The translations under genes were made by a program, and so were the position numbers. The notes under the pieces were generated by a model. That model was not told the origin of the DNA. It searched no databases and saw only the letters and a program-made list of their open reading frames with translations. 64,000 nt of DNA from JAXLVB01 sp046329195 (GTDB taxonomy: Bacteria; Bacteroidota; Bacteroidia; Cytophagales; Spirosomataceae), in the NCBI GenBank assembly GCA_046329195.1, contig JAXLVB010000003.1:434001-498000 (forward strand), written 5' to 3'. Positions within the stretch are counted from its first letter, which is position 1; each line of letters begins with the position of its first letter. Positions 36,799 through 44,416 of the stretch are shown here, one piece after another.

Positions 36799-36856
36799 AT
36801 TGCGCACGTTGTATTGCTGCCCATACAGTCATACAGCGTGTGCAATGTGTTTTTTA
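36799..36856 (+). terminator. terminator after the AIM24 gene
   Basis: ATTGCGCACGTTGTA pairs with TACAGCGTGTGCAAT (two G-U pairs) over an 18-base loop, followed by GTGTTTTTT. Confidence 0.75.
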
Positions 36857-37128
36857 AAATCTTAATCTCTGATTATCAACATCTTATATTTTTTCATGAA
36901 AAGGCTTTTTCTCACCGGTCTGATTGCCACAGATTGATGGGGAAGAATCAATGGTGTGTTTATTGTTGTTTCGGCTTTTACACCAGCACACAACGAGCTA
37001 TAAGCACTATTGTGCCTATCAATACACTTTTCTTTTTTACACCAATTAACCAATTACTAATCAACTAGTTAACCAATCCCCAATAACAAATCTCCACTAA
37101 CTCCCCGCCCAAGAGCCACCAAAATCCA
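36857..37128. other. AT-rich intergenic region before gldD
   Basis: About 270 bases with no convincing gene. A frame at 36814-37068 crosses the terminator and has no coding character. The right part holds several AACCAATTA/TTAACCAATC words that also occur in other gaps of the window. Confidence 0.5.
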
Positions 37129-37136
37129 TAGTTTTG
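37129..37136 (+). promoter_or_regulatory. TAnnTTTG element for gldD
   Basis: TAGTTTTG ends only 4 bases before the first ATG (37141). If it is the -7 box, either the mRNA is nearly leaderless or translation begins at the in-frame ATG at 37174. Confidence 0.45.
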
Positions 37137-37140
37137 CGTT

Positions 37141-37779
37141 ATGAACCTATTAGGTTTTACTAAATCTGCATTTATGTTTCGTCGTACAGTTTTTCAGTTA
37201 TTTACATGTAGTTGGCTTGTGGCCATGTTTAGTTTGCTGCTAAGTAGCTGTGGTAGAGACTATTCGCCTAAGCCACACGGTTTCCCTCGTCTCAATTTGC
37301 CGCCTCACCAATACCAAACGTTACAAGGAAATTACCCCTACGAGTTTGAGTTCTCGAAGTACGCCACTGTCTATCCTGACACCTTTGCCAAGGCCGAACC
37401 GTATTGGATTTTTGTGCATTATCCGCTCTTTAAGGCCAGTGTGCAGCTTACCTACAAGCCTGTGATGAACAGTCAAGAACGCCTCAAAAACATGATTGAC
37501 GACGCCCATCGTCTGAGCTTTAAGCACAACGTGAAAGCCTATTCGATTCAAGAAACCACTCTTCAAACTAAGTCAGGGCGAACGGTAGGGTTGATACGAC
37601 TACTCGGCGAAGTACCCAGCCACCTACAGTTTTATACAACTGATAGCACCAAGCATTTTATGAGAGGGGCTTTCTACCTAAGTTCTGCTACCGACAACGA
37701 CTCATTGCAGCCCGTTATTGATTACGTGCGTCAAGACATGATGCACCTGCTCAATACCCTCAAGTGGAAACAACGCTAA
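37141..37779 (+). CDS. gldD: gliding motility lipoprotein GldD
   Basis: A 212-residue lipoprotein. Lipobox L-L-S-S-C (Cys37 from the first ATG) is followed by Y-S-P-K-P-H-G-F-P-R-L-N-L-P, the GldD signature at the mature N-terminus, and P-Y-E-F-E-F-S. GldD is required for gliding in Flavobacterium and is linked to type IX secretion, acting in the envelope. The in-frame ATG at 37174 gives a shorter, more usual signal peptide and agrees better with the promoter box. Confidence 0.85.
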   Translation: MNLLGFTKSAFMFRRTVFQLFTCSWLVAMFSLLLSSCGRDYSPKPHGFPRLNLPPHQYQTLQGNYPYEFEFSKYATVYPDTFAKAEPYWIFVHYPLFKASVQLTYKPVMNSQERLKNMIDDAHRLSFKHNVKAYSIQETTLQTKSGRTVGLIRLLGEVPSHLQFYTTDSTKHFMRGAFYLSSATDNDSLQPVIDYVRQDMMHLLNTLKWKQR

Positions 37780-37783
37780 GCTA

Positions 37784-39286
37784 GTGACTACTACAGCCAA
37801 AACTCGCCTCGCTACCCAAGGGATGCTGTTTGTAAGCCTTGCCTTCGTGACGGGCGTGAGAGCTTGGCGGCTTGAGCAAGTAGGGCTCACAGCCTACGAC
37901 ATCGTCCGAAACTACGAGGTGATTCAGCAGGTTGCATCCGGTAACTTTTCGTCTATTTTTAATCACCTTAGCACGCCGCTATATCTCCTCTATAGCCCTA
38001 TCTATCAAGCATTTGGTGGTTTTTTGAGTTTAGAATACTGTACTATTTTATTTAGTGTGTTGGCCCTGTGGCGCTGGCAAGTGGTACTACAAAGAGCCTT
38101 TGGGCTTTCGGTTGGGGAGTGCTGTGCGTTTATCTTATTAGCCGGAACTTCTACCATCCTAACCGACCAAGCTCGTTCCATTGCCGTAGAACCGCTTAGC
38201 TTGTGGCTCTGTGCCGAATGGTTGGGGTTGTATTGGGGGCAAACAACTTCTTCTTCAACACAACGTACTCATAAGGCTTGGGTCGTGATGAGCGTGTTAA
38301 TTTGCCTTAATTATAAAGCCTTACTTCTACTACCAACGCTTGTGGTGGTTAATTTTTTTACCCAAAAACCCTCTTTTCCTTGGAAAGAATACCTCACTGG
38401 CCTTTTGTGGGTTAGCTTGGGCCAGCTAACCGTATGGGGCACGGGCGTGCTGCTGGGAGCTAATTGGAAGTCTTTTTTAGGAACTTGGCATTACATTTTG
38501 TTCAGGCCAGAAGGTGTCAACCCCTGGAAACAAGTAGTTACCTTCCAGGCAGATTTCTTTTTTTATTTACACTATCTAGCTGATTTTGAATCCATTATAC
38601 TCCTAATTGGGTTGACACTCTTTGCCTACAACTGGTGGCGAAGCACTTCCAAAATACATCAACAGGCTGCCCTTGTTTGGTTTGTGGTTGTTACATGGCT
38701 GGGCATGTCGCTGCTCTCAAAAGCCCCTCGTGGACTTACCTTTGCCTATCCCCTACTTTACGGCTTAGCACTGGTGGGTTGGAGGGAAGTTTTGCGCCAA
38801 AAGTGGGCATTTATCCTTGTTATGACCTTGGGGCTATGCTCCAATTTCTATCATCTTCAACAGACAATTTTTCAGTATCAACCTACTCGTTATCCGCAAG
38901 TAGCGGTCTATCTGAAGCAACATCATATTCACAAAATTGCCCTGACGGTTGGCATTCACCTGAAGCCTTTTTTAGAGCCCAATATCGAAACAAGCGTCGT
39001 CCGATTTGAGTCTGATTTACCAGCCCTGCATGCGCAAGGGTTTGAATACGTGTTAGTTGACGACTATCATCGTATTGCAGGAGCCAATGTATTTGAGCGC
39101 CTTCGCCAACAACAACCCGTGTTGGCCCTGCCTGAGCCGATGCTTTTGATGCCAATTCTATACTTAGAGCATTGCGAGTTCACGGGCCTCAGCTATTCCC
39201 AAGCCCTTGATTTACAACACTGTATTGCCCAAGAGCCCTACCAATTGCGTTTAGTGCGCCTACCAGCTAATCTTCCACTAAAATAG
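37784..39286 (+). CDS. multi-pass membrane protein, glycosyltransferase-like
   Basis: A 500-residue protein with about ten membrane helices and a soluble C-terminal domain (about 370-500). The layout, an early loop with T-A-Y-D-I-V-R-N-Y (acidic residue after the first helix) and a S-T-P-L-Y-L-L-Y motif, resembles GT-C enzymes of the PMT/ArnT (GT39/GT83) style that use lipid-linked sugars. The start is a GTG 5 bases after gldD, so the two are co-transcribed. No specific function is assignable. Confidence 0.65.
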   Translation: MTTTAKTRLATQGMLFVSLAFVTGVRAWRLEQVGLTAYDIVRNYEVIQQVASGNFSSIFNHLSTPLYLLYSPIYQAFGGFLSLEYCTILFSVLALWRWQVVLQRAFGLSVGECCAFILLAGTSTILTDQARSIAVEPLSLWLCAEWLGLYWGQTTSSSTQRTHKAWVVMSVLICLNYKALLLLPTLVVVNFFTQKPSFPWKEYLTGLLWVSLGQLTVWGTGVLLGANWKSFLGTWHYILFRPEGVNPWKQVVTFQADFFFYLHYLADFESIILLIGLTLFAYNWWRSTSKIHQQAALVWFVVVTWLGMSLLSKAPRGLTFAYPLLYGLALVGWREVLRQKWAFILVMTLGLCSNFYHLQQTIFQYQPTRYPQVAVYLKQHHIHKIALTVGIHLKPFLEPNIETSVVRFESDLPALHAQGFEYVLVDDYHRIAGANVFERLRQQQPVLALPEPMLLMPILYLEHCEFTGLSYSQALDLQHCIAQEPYQLRLVRLPANLPLK

Positions 39287-39455
39287 AGACTATTACGAAC
39301 ACATAAATAGAACTACCAAATGATATTTTATAACCAATCAACTATCTAATAATTAGCTAGTTAATTTTCAAATTAGCATATTTTCAACTTGACACATTTC
39401 TTACCTTAGTACTAAGTATTTGCTTTTTCGTATTTTGCCAAAAATAACTAAACCT
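39287..39455. other. intergenic region before the fucosidase
   Basis: AT-rich gap with ATAACCAATCAAC and AATTAGCTAGTTAATT words related to those before gldD. No clear promoter box or terminator. Confidence 0.4.
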
Positions 39456-40817
39456 ATGCCCTTATCTCTTATGAGTAATTGGACAAAACGCCTTGCAGTG
39501 TTTTGCGTCTTAGTAGCTTGGTCGCTGGTGGTAGCAGCGCAAACCAAGTACCAACCCTCTCCCGAAAACCTCAAAGCCCGTCAAGAGTTTCAAGACGACA
39601 AGTTTGGACTGTTTATCCATTGGGGTGTTTACAGTGTGCTTGGCGATGGCGAGTGGGTGATGAACAACCAAAAAATCTCCGCTACTACCTACGAAAAGCT
39701 TCCAGCGTTTTTTAACCCGACTGAGTTTAATGCCACCGAATGGGTGCAGTTGGTCAAGCGGGCGGGCATAAAATACATCACCATCACCAGCAAGCACCAC
39801 GATGGTTTTGCGATGTGGCACTCAAAGGTAAGTCCCTACAACATTGTGGATGCCACGCCTTACAAAAAAGACGTCCTCAAGCAACTAGCCGATGCCTGCG
39901 CCAAAGAAGGAATCAAGTTGTTTTTTTACCATTCGCACCTCGACTGGCATCATCCTGACTATTTCCCGAGAGGCAAAACAGGCCGTACAGCCGAGCGTCC
40001 AGAACGAGGCGATTTTGAAAAATACCTCCGCTACATGGATACCCAACTCAGCGAACTACTCAGCGGCGACTATGGCAAAGTAGCTGGTATTTGGTTTGAT
40101 GGCTGGTGGGATCAAGCCAGCGAAGAAATGAACAAAAGCCACCGAAATACGCTGGTTAACTGGCAGTTAGAACGAACGTATTCCCTTATACACAAGCTTC
40201 AACCAGCCGCTTTGATTGGTAACAATCACCACGTAGCACCGTTTGAAGGGGAAGATTTTCAGATGTTTGAGCGGGATTTGCCTGGGCAAAACAAGTTTGG
40301 TTACAACACCACCGAAATCAGCTCGTTGCCCCTTGAAACCTGCGAAACGATGAACCATTCGTGGGGCTTCAATTTACAGGATTTGAATTATAAAAGTGTC
40401 AAAGAACTGGTGCATTACTTAGTACGAGCCGCAGGCAACAATGCCAACTTTTTGCTCAATGTAGGCCCTATGCCCAACGGCAAGATTCAACCCGAGTTTG
40501 TCGAACGCCTCACCACCATGGGCGACTGGCTTCATACCTATGGCGAAACCATTTATGGCAGTCGGGGTGGTGGATTTCCAGAGCAATCGTGGGGCCTAGG
40601 CACTCGCAAGGGGAACAAGTTCTATTTGCATGTGATTAAGACCCCGCAAACTCCCTACTTATTCTTACCCGAATTTAAGAGCAAAGTAACAACAGCTGTG
40701 AAGTTTGAAGACCGTAAAGTCCTGAAATTCAAACAACAACCTGAAGGTCTATTTGTTTATCTGGAAGGAATGGATGCCAACAAAATTGACCAAGTGATTG
40801 AACTGACTGTTGAGTAG
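39456..40817 (+). CDS. alpha-L-fucosidase, GH29
   Basis: A 453-residue secreted enzyme with a signal peptide ending V-A-A-Q. The GH29 blocks are clear: F-G-L-F-I-H-W-G-V-Y, T-S-K-H-H-D-G-F-A-M-W, and G-I-W-F-D-G-W-W with nucleophile Asp215. It removes terminal L-fucose from glycans in the periplasm or outside. The domain ends soon after the barrel with a small beta-sandwich and no T9SS signal. ATG at 39471 is an alternative start. The downstream fuconolactonase-like gene (41735) suggests a fucose theme. Confidence 0.93.
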   Translation: MPLSLMSNWTKRLAVFCVLVAWSLVVAAQTKYQPSPENLKARQEFQDDKFGLFIHWGVYSVLGDGEWVMNNQKISATTYEKLPAFFNPTEFNATEWVQLVKRAGIKYITITSKHHDGFAMWHSKVSPYNIVDATPYKKDVLKQLADACAKEGIKLFFYHSHLDWHHPDYFPRGKTGRTAERPERGDFEKYLRYMDTQLSELLSGDYGKVAGIWFDGWWDQASEEMNKSHRNTLVNWQLERTYSLIHKLQPAALIGNNHHVAPFEGEDFQMFERDLPGQNKFGYNTTEISSLPLETCETMNHSWGFNLQDLNYKSVKELVHYLVRAAGNNANFLLNVGPMPNGKIQPEFVERLTTMGDWLHTYGETIYGSRGGGFPEQSWGLGTRKGNKFYLHVIKTPQTPYLFLPEFKSKVTTAVKFEDRKVLKFKQQPEGLFVYLEGMDANKIDQVIELTVE

Positions 40818-40961
40818 GAATAAGTGATTTTCCCAAAAGACCTGCGAGAAGATAGTCTCATCGCTCATTTGATCGAAGTATAGGGTTATGTTCAAAAATG
40901 ATACCTTTAAATAAAACCAAGCCAGTAGCAATTGTCTAACAAAAAGCGTAATTTAGAGCTT

Positions 40962-41457
40962 ATGATAGATGCAGAAATAGATAAGCTAACCAACTCTATT
41001 GAAAACGCTTTTACAGGAGAACGTTTTTTTAACCGATGTCATAACAGTAACTCAGCACGAGATTGACCCTACTGCTTGGCAATTTGATTGGCAAAAAGAA
41101 ATCAGAAAAAACAATACTGCTGTTTACAAACTGATTACCAAAGGTAACCAACATATCATTCAAGGGCTTTTGAGTATTTCAGATGGGCAAGATCATATTT
41201 TTCTGAACCTAATCGAGAACGCCCATTTCAATAAAGGCCAGAACAAAATTTACACAGGTGTAGCGGGTAATCTGTTTGCTTTTGCGTGTAAGGTAGCGTT
41301 TGAAAAACAATATGACGGTTTTGTAGTGTTCGACTCCAAGACAGCATTAATTGAGCATTACCAACAAAAACTTTCTGCCAAACGCCTAGGTGGGCTTAGG
41401 TTGTACATTGATACTTCGGCAGCCCTACAACTGTTAAATCAATACTATAATGACTAA
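40962..41457 (+). pseudogene. GNAT-like protein, frameshifted in a T7 run
   Basis: An ATG at 40962 opens M-I-D-A-E-I-D-K-L-T-N-S-I-E-N-A-F-T-G-E-R, then the frame fails soon after seven T at 41024-41030. The other frame continues without stops from there with F-L-T-D-V-I-T-V-T to 41457. With six T the two join into one protein of about 165 residues. The C-terminal part has G-V-A-G-N-L-F-A-F-A-C and G-G-L-R-L-Y-I-D-T, an N-acetyltransferase-like layout. The upstream start of the second frame would be a TTG at 40999. It could be a real mutation, phase variation, slippage or a sequencing error. Confidence 0.68.
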
Positions 41458-41647
41458 CAAACCCAAACATAGAATCCTTGATTTTGAGCCAGAAATGGTT
41501 CAATCAAAGCCCTTAACAGTCAGCGAAAAGCAAAAATTAAGCGCCATTATCAAGCAAGCCAAAAAGCAATCATCGGCTTATAAAAATGCTTGGCTAGGTT
41601 CTAACTCCGTTCGTCCTGCTCTGAAGGATACCACAGATGAGCAATAA
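41450..41647 (+). CDS. small basic protein, partner of the GNAT-like gene
   Basis: A 65-residue Lys-rich protein (about ten Lys in 50 residues) with P-E-M-V-Q-S-K-P-L-T-V-S-E-K-Q-K-L and a helical Lys/Gln stretch. It overlaps the preceding gene by 8 bases, so they are translated together. No domain is recognised. An antitoxin or accessory factor for the GNAT-like protein is possible by arrangement only. Confidence 0.6.
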   Translation: MTNKPKHRILDFEPEMVQSKPLTVSEKQKLSAIIKQAKKQSSAYKNAWLGSNSVRPALKDTTDEQ

Positions 41648-41734
41648 GAGACAAAAATACCCTAGATAATTTTGAGGTAGAATCGTCTAAATTTTACCAA
41701 TGAATAGTTATTCTACTACCCACCTCTATACCTT

Positions 41735-42562
41735 ATGAAAATTGATTCGCATCAGCATTTTTGGCAGTTTGACCCGATTCGGGATGCTTGGATTACCGAA
41801 GACATGTCGGTGATTCGTCGAGATTTTTATCCAACTGATTTACAGCCACTTTTAGCGCAAGCAAACATTGGTGGCTGTGTGGCCGTACAGGCGGATCAGT
41901 CGGAGCAAGAAACGGAGTTTTTGTTGGATTTAGCCTCACAGCACGACTTTATAAAAGGGGTAGTAGGCTGGGTTGATTTACGAGACAGTCGAGTAAAAGA
42001 ACGGCTGGAATATTTCTCCCAATTTGACCAACTCAAAGGCTTCAGGCACATCGTGCAGGCCGAAACCGATGAGCTGTTTATGCTCCGAACAGCCTTCTTA
42101 AATGGCGTAAGAGCCTTAGAATCATTTGGTTTTACATACGACATCCTGATTTTTCCACACCAGTTAGGTGCTGCCAAAGAATTGGTAGCTCGCTTGGGCA
42201 ATCAACGCTTTGTGATAGACCATATAGCCAAACCGTACATCAAGCAAGGGTTAATCAACAAGTGGAAACACGATATACAGGCTATCGCTAGGCACGAAAA
42301 TGTGTGGTGCAAGGTCTCAGGCATCCTCACCGAAGCCGACTGGCTCCACTGGACACCAGAAGAAGTATATCCTTACTTAGAGGTTGTATTTGAGGCGTTT
42401 GGCACCAACCGTGTGCTTTTTGGCTCCGACTGGCCCGTTTGCTTATTAGCCACCCAATACCAGCAATGGATTGATTTCTTAACAACTTATTTGGCCCACT
42501 TCACAAAGGACGAAAAAGACCAGTTTTGGGGAGAAAATGCTATCGGGTTCTATGGGCTATAG
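41735..42562 (+). CDS. amidohydrolase family, L-fuconolactonase-like
   Basis: A 275-residue TIM-barrel hydrolase. H-Q-H-F at 6-9 supplies the first metal His pair, V-I-D-H-I-A-K-P is mid-barrel and L-F-G-S-D-W-P-V carries the last Asp. This is the amidohydrolase_2 subgroup that includes L-fucono- and L-rhamnonolactonases, which open the lactone made by sugar dehydrogenases. The alpha-L-fucosidase two loci upstream supports a fucose substrate, by context. Confidence 0.85.
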   Translation: MKIDSHQHFWQFDPIRDAWITEDMSVIRRDFYPTDLQPLLAQANIGGCVAVQADQSEQETEFLLDLASQHDFIKGVVGWVDLRDSRVKERLEYFSQFDQLKGFRHIVQAETDELFMLRTAFLNGVRALESFGFTYDILIFPHQLGAAKELVARLGNQRFVIDHIAKPYIKQGLINKWKHDIQAIARHENVWCKVSGILTEADWLHWTPEEVYPYLEVVFEAFGTNRVLFGSDWPVCLLATQYQQWIDFLTTYLAHFTKDEKDQFWGENAIGFYGL

Positions 42563-42652
42563 CTTGGTTCAGTTTCTCCGAAAGTATCTTATTTCTCTTT
42601 TCTTTGTGGCCGAAAGGTATCCGTTTCGCTCAACAGTAATCCCTCAGAAACC

Positions 42653-43282
42653 ATGAACAAACTATTTTCAGTATTTTGTTTTCTTGTTTTAACCCACGCT
42701 ACTTTCGCTCAAAAAAACGAAAACGGTTGGGTTTCGCTGTTTGATGGCAAAAGCTTTGCTGGCTGGCGTATCAACGAAGAACATCCTTCTACGTTTTCGA
42801 TAGAAGACGGCACCATCAAAGTAGCTGGCGAACGAACTCACCTGTTTTATGAAGGAGCCGTCGGCAACCATGATTTCAAGAATTTTGAACTCAAAATAAA
42901 GGCCAAAACCTTACCAGGCTCTAATTCGGGGATTTTTATTCACACCGCCTATCAGGCAAGCGGATGGCCCGAAAAAGGCTACGAAGTGCAAGTAAATCAA
43001 ACCCACACCGATTGGCGCAAAACGGGCAGTTTGTACGCCATCAGTGATGTCAAAGAAAACTTTGCGAAGGATAACGAATGGTACGAATACCACATCATTG
43101 TACAAGGAAAGCGTATTATTATCAAAATTGATGATAAGACAGCCGTTGATTATACCGAGCCTGAGACTTTTCCAGAGGGTCGTGGGCAGAAAAAACTAAG
43201 CTCTGGCACCATCGCCCTCCAAGGCCACGACCCCAAAAGCGTGGTGTTTTTCAAAGATATTCGAATCAAGATGTTGGAATAG
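42653..43282 (+). CDS. DUF1080 (3-keto-disaccharide hydrolase-like) secreted protein
   Basis: A 209-residue protein with signal peptide (cleaved near F-A-Q, about residue 20). G-W-V-S-L-F-D-G-K-S-F-A-G-W is the DUF1080 opening and S-N-S-G-I-F-I-H is a mid-domain block. The fold is a concanavalin-like beta-sandwich. Members include 3-keto-glycoside hydrolases working with Gfo/Idh oxidoreductases; whether this one does is open. Confidence 0.88.
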   Translation: MNKLFSVFCFLVLTHATFAQKNENGWVSLFDGKSFAGWRINEEHPSTFSIEDGTIKVAGERTHLFYEGAVGNHDFKNFELKIKAKTLPGSNSGIFIHTAYQASGWPEKGYEVQVNQTHTDWRKTGSLYAISDVKENFAKDNEWYEYHIIVQGKRIIIKIDDKTAVDYTEPETFPEGRGQKKLSSGTIALQGHDPKSVVFFKDIRIKMLE

Positions 43283-43315
43283 AAACACTCGTACAATGAT
43301 TCATACGGGAACTAG

Positions 43316-43344
43316 CGTCGGGGAAGTTTTGAACTTCCCCGACG
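43316..43344. terminator. bidirectional terminator
   Basis: CGTCGGGGAAGTT and AACTTCCCCGACG form a perfect 13-bp stem with a 3-base loop between convergent genes (DUF1080 and ChbG/YdjC). The T-run is weak. Confidence 0.8.
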
Positions 43345-43355
43345 TTCATTTTGTT

Positions 43356-44339
43356 TTACTTCACCTTTCCTCTTCGTTCTTTTATTTCTCTGAACGTGGT
43401 CAAGATAATCCCTTCTTTTTCGATAAAATTACGAAGCTTAGGGTCAAGCATGGCCAACATATCGCCTTTACGAGTAGGTGCTGAGTCACTAATTTGCTTG
43501 AACACTTCGGTAGGGTCGGTGCTGTGCATGATAATCATGGTGAGGCCTGGCTGACATTGCTGAATAATATCAATGTATTTTTCAGTTTTCATCTTGCGGA
43601 GATTCTCGTCCGTGACGGGTACGTCTTTGGGCAAGTTCCACCCGTAACTGTCGGCGTGAAGGTCATCCAACACGGGTAGGCCGGCATTCCATAATTGTTG
43701 CCCCAACTGACGCAACAAGCCTTTTTCCATTTCGCTACGGCCTTGACCTATCAAGGTCAACGAACCTGCTGGAAACATCACCGGTATCTTTTCTGAAATT
43801 CCGACTTTTACATAGGTTTGAATGTACTTGGGTCGAAACAGCGTACCCATGTGCGAGTCAATATGAGTCGGCTCTATATTAAACTGACGAAACCGTGCAA
43901 TTTGCGCTCGACATTCTGCTTCCAATTCTTCTGGGCTGGCGTGTGCTTCTACTTGAGCAACATTGTGATAGAAAGCCCCTTGTTCGTCAAGGAGACCGGG
44001 GACTTTGTCTCGCCCTGCCAAGGGTGCCCAGCGGTAGTTATTCCACTCAGACGTCAAGGTCAAATGCACACCTACATCCCACTTCGGGTTTTGTTTGTAC
44101 CAATCAAAAAATTGGGGTACCCATGCACATGGCATCATCACCGAGGTAGAGGTAGCTACGCCGTCGTTGAGGCTTTTGAGCGTGCCTACATTAGAATCAT
44201 AACTCATACCTGCATCGTCCACGTGCAGGATGATTACCTTTTTCCCTTTCGGGAATCCTAATTTTTCGGCATACGTCTCTTGAGCATTTGTCTTCGTCAC
44301 GACAAGGCTAAGTAATAGTGCGCAACAGAATTTTAACAT
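43356..44339 (-). CDS. ChbG/HpnK (YdjC) family carbohydrate deacetylase
   Basis: A 327-residue protein with signal peptide (to about 19, N-A-Q). H-V-D-D-A-G-M holds the paired Asp, G-V-H-L-T-L-T the first metal His, and D-S-H-M-G the second, as in YdjC deacetylases that remove N-acetyl groups from chitooligosaccharides or related sugars. It is 77 bases downstream of the GH20 gene, so the two may process GlcNAc-containing glycans together in the periplasm. Confidence 0.88.
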   Translation of the reverse strand: MLKFCCALLLSLVVTKTNAQETYAEKLGFPKGKKVIILHVDDAGMSYDSNVGTLKSLNDGVATSTSVMMPCAWVPQFFDWYKQNPKWDVGVHLTLTSEWNNYRWAPLAGRDKVPGLLDEQGAFYHNVAQVEAHASPEELEAECRAQIARFRQFNIEPTHIDSHMGTLFRPKYIQTYVKVGISEKIPVMFPAGSLTLIGQGRSEMEKGLLRQLGQQLWNAGLPVLDDLHADSYGWNLPKDVPVTDENLRKMKTEKYIDIIQQCQPGLTMIIMHSTDPTEVFKQISDSAPTRKGDMLAMLDPKLRNFIEKEGIILTTFREIKERRGKVK

Positions 44340-44416
44340 GATTGGATAGGTTTAGAACAAAACTGGCGGATGAGATTCATCCGCCAGCAAGTTAGGAACT
44401 ATTCAAAAAACTTACT

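Noticed and set aside
36814..37068. 84-codon frame after the AIM24 gene
   Set aside because: It begins inside a terminator loop and has no domain or signal pattern.
40999..41457. GNAT-like gene starting at TTG 40999
   Set aside because: The first residues before the T7 run are an out-of-frame reading of a better N-terminus that starts with ATG at 40962.
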